Assembly (NCBI GenBank): GCA_002342415.1
Contig: DDPY01000050.1
Location: 407-64,406, forward strand
DNA: 64,000 nucleotides
Reading direction: 5' to 3'
Origin: Prevotella sp. UBA2456
Lineage (GTDB): Bacteria > Bacteroidota > Bacteroidia > Bacteroidales > Bacteroidaceae
The position numbers and the translations under genes were made by a program. Below, piece by piece: positions 63,087 to 64,000 of this stretch (the first letter of the stretch is position 1; every line of letters begins with the position of its first letter). The notes under the pieces are model-generated. The model was given only the letters and a program-made list of their open reading frames with translations. It had not been told where the DNA came from and made no database searches.

Positions 63087-63236
63087 ATGGCTAACAAGAA
63101 AAAAACAAATGTAAAGCGTGAAGCTTACGCTAAGAAACAGGAAGAACAAGGCAAGAAAGTAGTGACATGGATCTTCGCGGGACTCATCGTTCTTGCCATC
63201 ATCTATCTCATCTGGACCATTAGCATGATGTCATAA
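63087..63236 (+). CDS. Tiny single-pass membrane protein
   Basis: 49 residues (MANKKKTNVKREAYAKKQEE onwards): a strongly basic, Lys-rich N-terminal half and one membrane helix (about 27-46, WIFAGLIVLAIIYLIWTISM). Its stop codon overlaps the start of the CYTH gene (TAATG), supporting a real coupled gene. Such small proteins are often found next to prfB in this group; function unknown. Confidence 0.75.
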   Translation: MANKKKTNVKREAYAKKQEEQGKKVVTWIFAGLIVLAIIYLIWTISMMS

Positions 63237-63712
63237 TGGCATTGGAAATCGAACGCAAATACCTCGTGCTTGACTCTTCCTACAAGCACGAGGCTTATTC
63301 TTCAAGTCACATCCGACAAGGCTATATCTGCAGCAAGCGGGGCCGCTCGGTACGCATACGCATAAGAGATGAACACGCGTACCTTACTATTAAGGGTCCT
63401 TCGCTTGACGGCGGACTCTCGCGCTACGAGTTCGAGCAGCAGATACCCTTTGACGATGCCCAGAAACTGATGTCGCTCTGCGAGCCGGGCATCATCGACA
63501 AGACACGGTGGCTCGTACGCAGCGGTGACCACATCTTCGAGGTCGACGAGTTCCATGCTGACAACGACGGTCTGGTGGTGGCCGAAGTAGAGTTGAACGA
63601 CCCGACGGAGACTCCCCTACTTCCGCACTTTATCGGACAGGAGGTGACGGGCGACCGCCGATACTACAACTCCCAGCTCCGCCGCCATCCCTACACCCAG
63701 TGGGACAAGTAA
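63236..63712 (+). CDS. CYTH-domain (triphosphate tunnel metalloenzyme) protein
   Basis: 158 residues, short form of the family. The ExExK signature is EIERKYL (4-10). Alternating charged strands follow (RIRIRDEHAYLTIKG, SRYEFEQQIP, DEFHADNDGLVVAEVEL), as needed for the eight-strand tunnel that binds triphosphate with divalent metal. Members hydrolyse tripolyphosphate or make cAMP; the bacterial short form mostly splits tripolyphosphate. The start overlaps the previous stop. Confidence 0.93.
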   Translation: MALEIERKYLVLDSSYKHEAYSSSHIRQGYICSKRGRSVRIRIRDEHAYLTIKGPSLDGGLSRYEFEQQIPFDDAQKLMSLCEPGIIDKTRWLVRSGDHIFEVDEFHADNDGLVVAEVELNDPTETPLLPHFIGQEVTGDRRYYNSQLRRHPYTQWDK

Positions 63713-63833
63713 AAAACAAACGCGCCCGACACCTTCGAGCACTTATCTCTTACGCTCATACCCTCATTTTTAGCCCTCAAAGCCGATGTATAAGTCAGGG
63801 AAAATGGTTGTAAGTAAAAAAATTACAATTTTA

Positions 63834-63865
63834 TTTGGTGATATAAAATAAATTGATTACTTTTG
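63834..63865 (+). promoter_or_regulatory. Promoter of the terminal lipoprotein gene
   Basis: TTTG (63834-63837), 20 bp, TACTTTTG (63858-63865), 27 nt before the ATG at 63893. Confidence 0.75.
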
Positions 63866-63892
63866 CCTGTACAAAAAACTGAAACAGAAGTG

Positions 63893-64000
63893 ATGAAATT
63901 AAAACAGGTATTAGGAATGATTGGTGTCATACTGTCTATGACATCCTGTGAGAAAGCCATTATTGGCGAGGGAGAGGAGAGCCTTTTGGAAGAGGGCGAA
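63893..64000 (+). CDS. Lipoprotein, start only (3' end outside window)
   Basis: 36 codons are visible (MKLKQVLGMIGVILSMTSCE and onward), an N-terminal signal with lipobox LSMTSC and a very acidic start of the mature part. This is the form of many Bacteroidota cell-surface lipoproteins, including fimbrillin-associated ones, but the family cannot be told from this piece. The acidic residues just after the Cys resemble a surface-export signal. Confidence 0.75.
   Translation, partial: MKLKQVLGMIGVILSMTSCEKAIIGEGEESLLEEGE

Overview
The window reads as chromosome of a Bacteroidales bacterium, most likely Prevotellaceae (Prevotella, Segatella or a relative). Two signs support this: promoters of the Bacteroidota type (TTTG or TTG, 19-21 bp, then TAnnTTTG) in front of many genes, and gene neighbourhoods typical of the group (dut with a TPR protein, a DUF4292 lipoprotein and an EnvC-like protein; paired Na/Pi symporters; a class III ribonucleotide reductase). 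No rRNA or tRNA gene was recognised.

Left part (1-22 kb): a catabolic locus (PdxA-like dehydrogenase, Fe-dependent alcohol dehydrogenase, SSS symporter, DHDPS-family lyase) with an NhaC antiporter embedded on the other strand. Next come nrdD/nrdG behind a long structured leader, a PhoR/PhoB-like two-component pair with two Na/Pi cotransporters, a FucP-type sugar symporter, and a pectin locus (PL1 lyase, a DUF3826-like protein, a 1019-residue beta-helix/TIM-barrel-like protein). An ECF sigma factor follows, with a stand-alone cytoplasmic anti-sigma domain.

Middle part (22-41 kb): rnhB, sufS, a B3/B4-domain protein, and a six-gene minus-strand operon. That operon holds a STAS protein, an RsbW-like ATPase, a receiver-PP2C phosphatase, a membrane WD40-like protein, a large propeller sensor with a histidine-kinase ATPase domain but no phospho-acceptor histidine, and a TonB-dependent receptor. 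It looks like a complete partner-switching signalling module coupled to an outer-membrane receptor. Housekeeping genes follow (dGTPase, dUTPase, TPR protein, DUF4292 lipoprotein, EnvC-like protein, M20 deacylase).

Right part (41.5-58.8 kb) is a more A+T-rich accessory island. It starts with an AbiE toxin-antitoxin pair, a REP-like palindrome and a radC 3' remnant. It continues with a 12-gene cluster of no recognised function, built around two paralogous ~1,290-residue single-pass membrane proteins encoded divergently, surrounded by zinc-ribbon membrane proteins, paralogous secreted or lipoprotein beta modules, and a membrane-bound kelch-AraC regulator. Two promoters in the cluster carry the same three-half-site operator (21 bp and 18 bp offsets) at the same distance from their -7 boxes, which ties the cluster into one regulon. 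This cluster is the best candidate for an undescribed system.

Right end (58.8-64 kb): an N-terminally short SSB-like gene with a strong terminator, a decayed ~900 bp stretch with long inverted repeats, a second REP palindrome and gene remnants, then a long-chain acyl-CoA ligase, prfB, a tiny membrane protein, a CYTH protein and the start of a lipoprotein gene.
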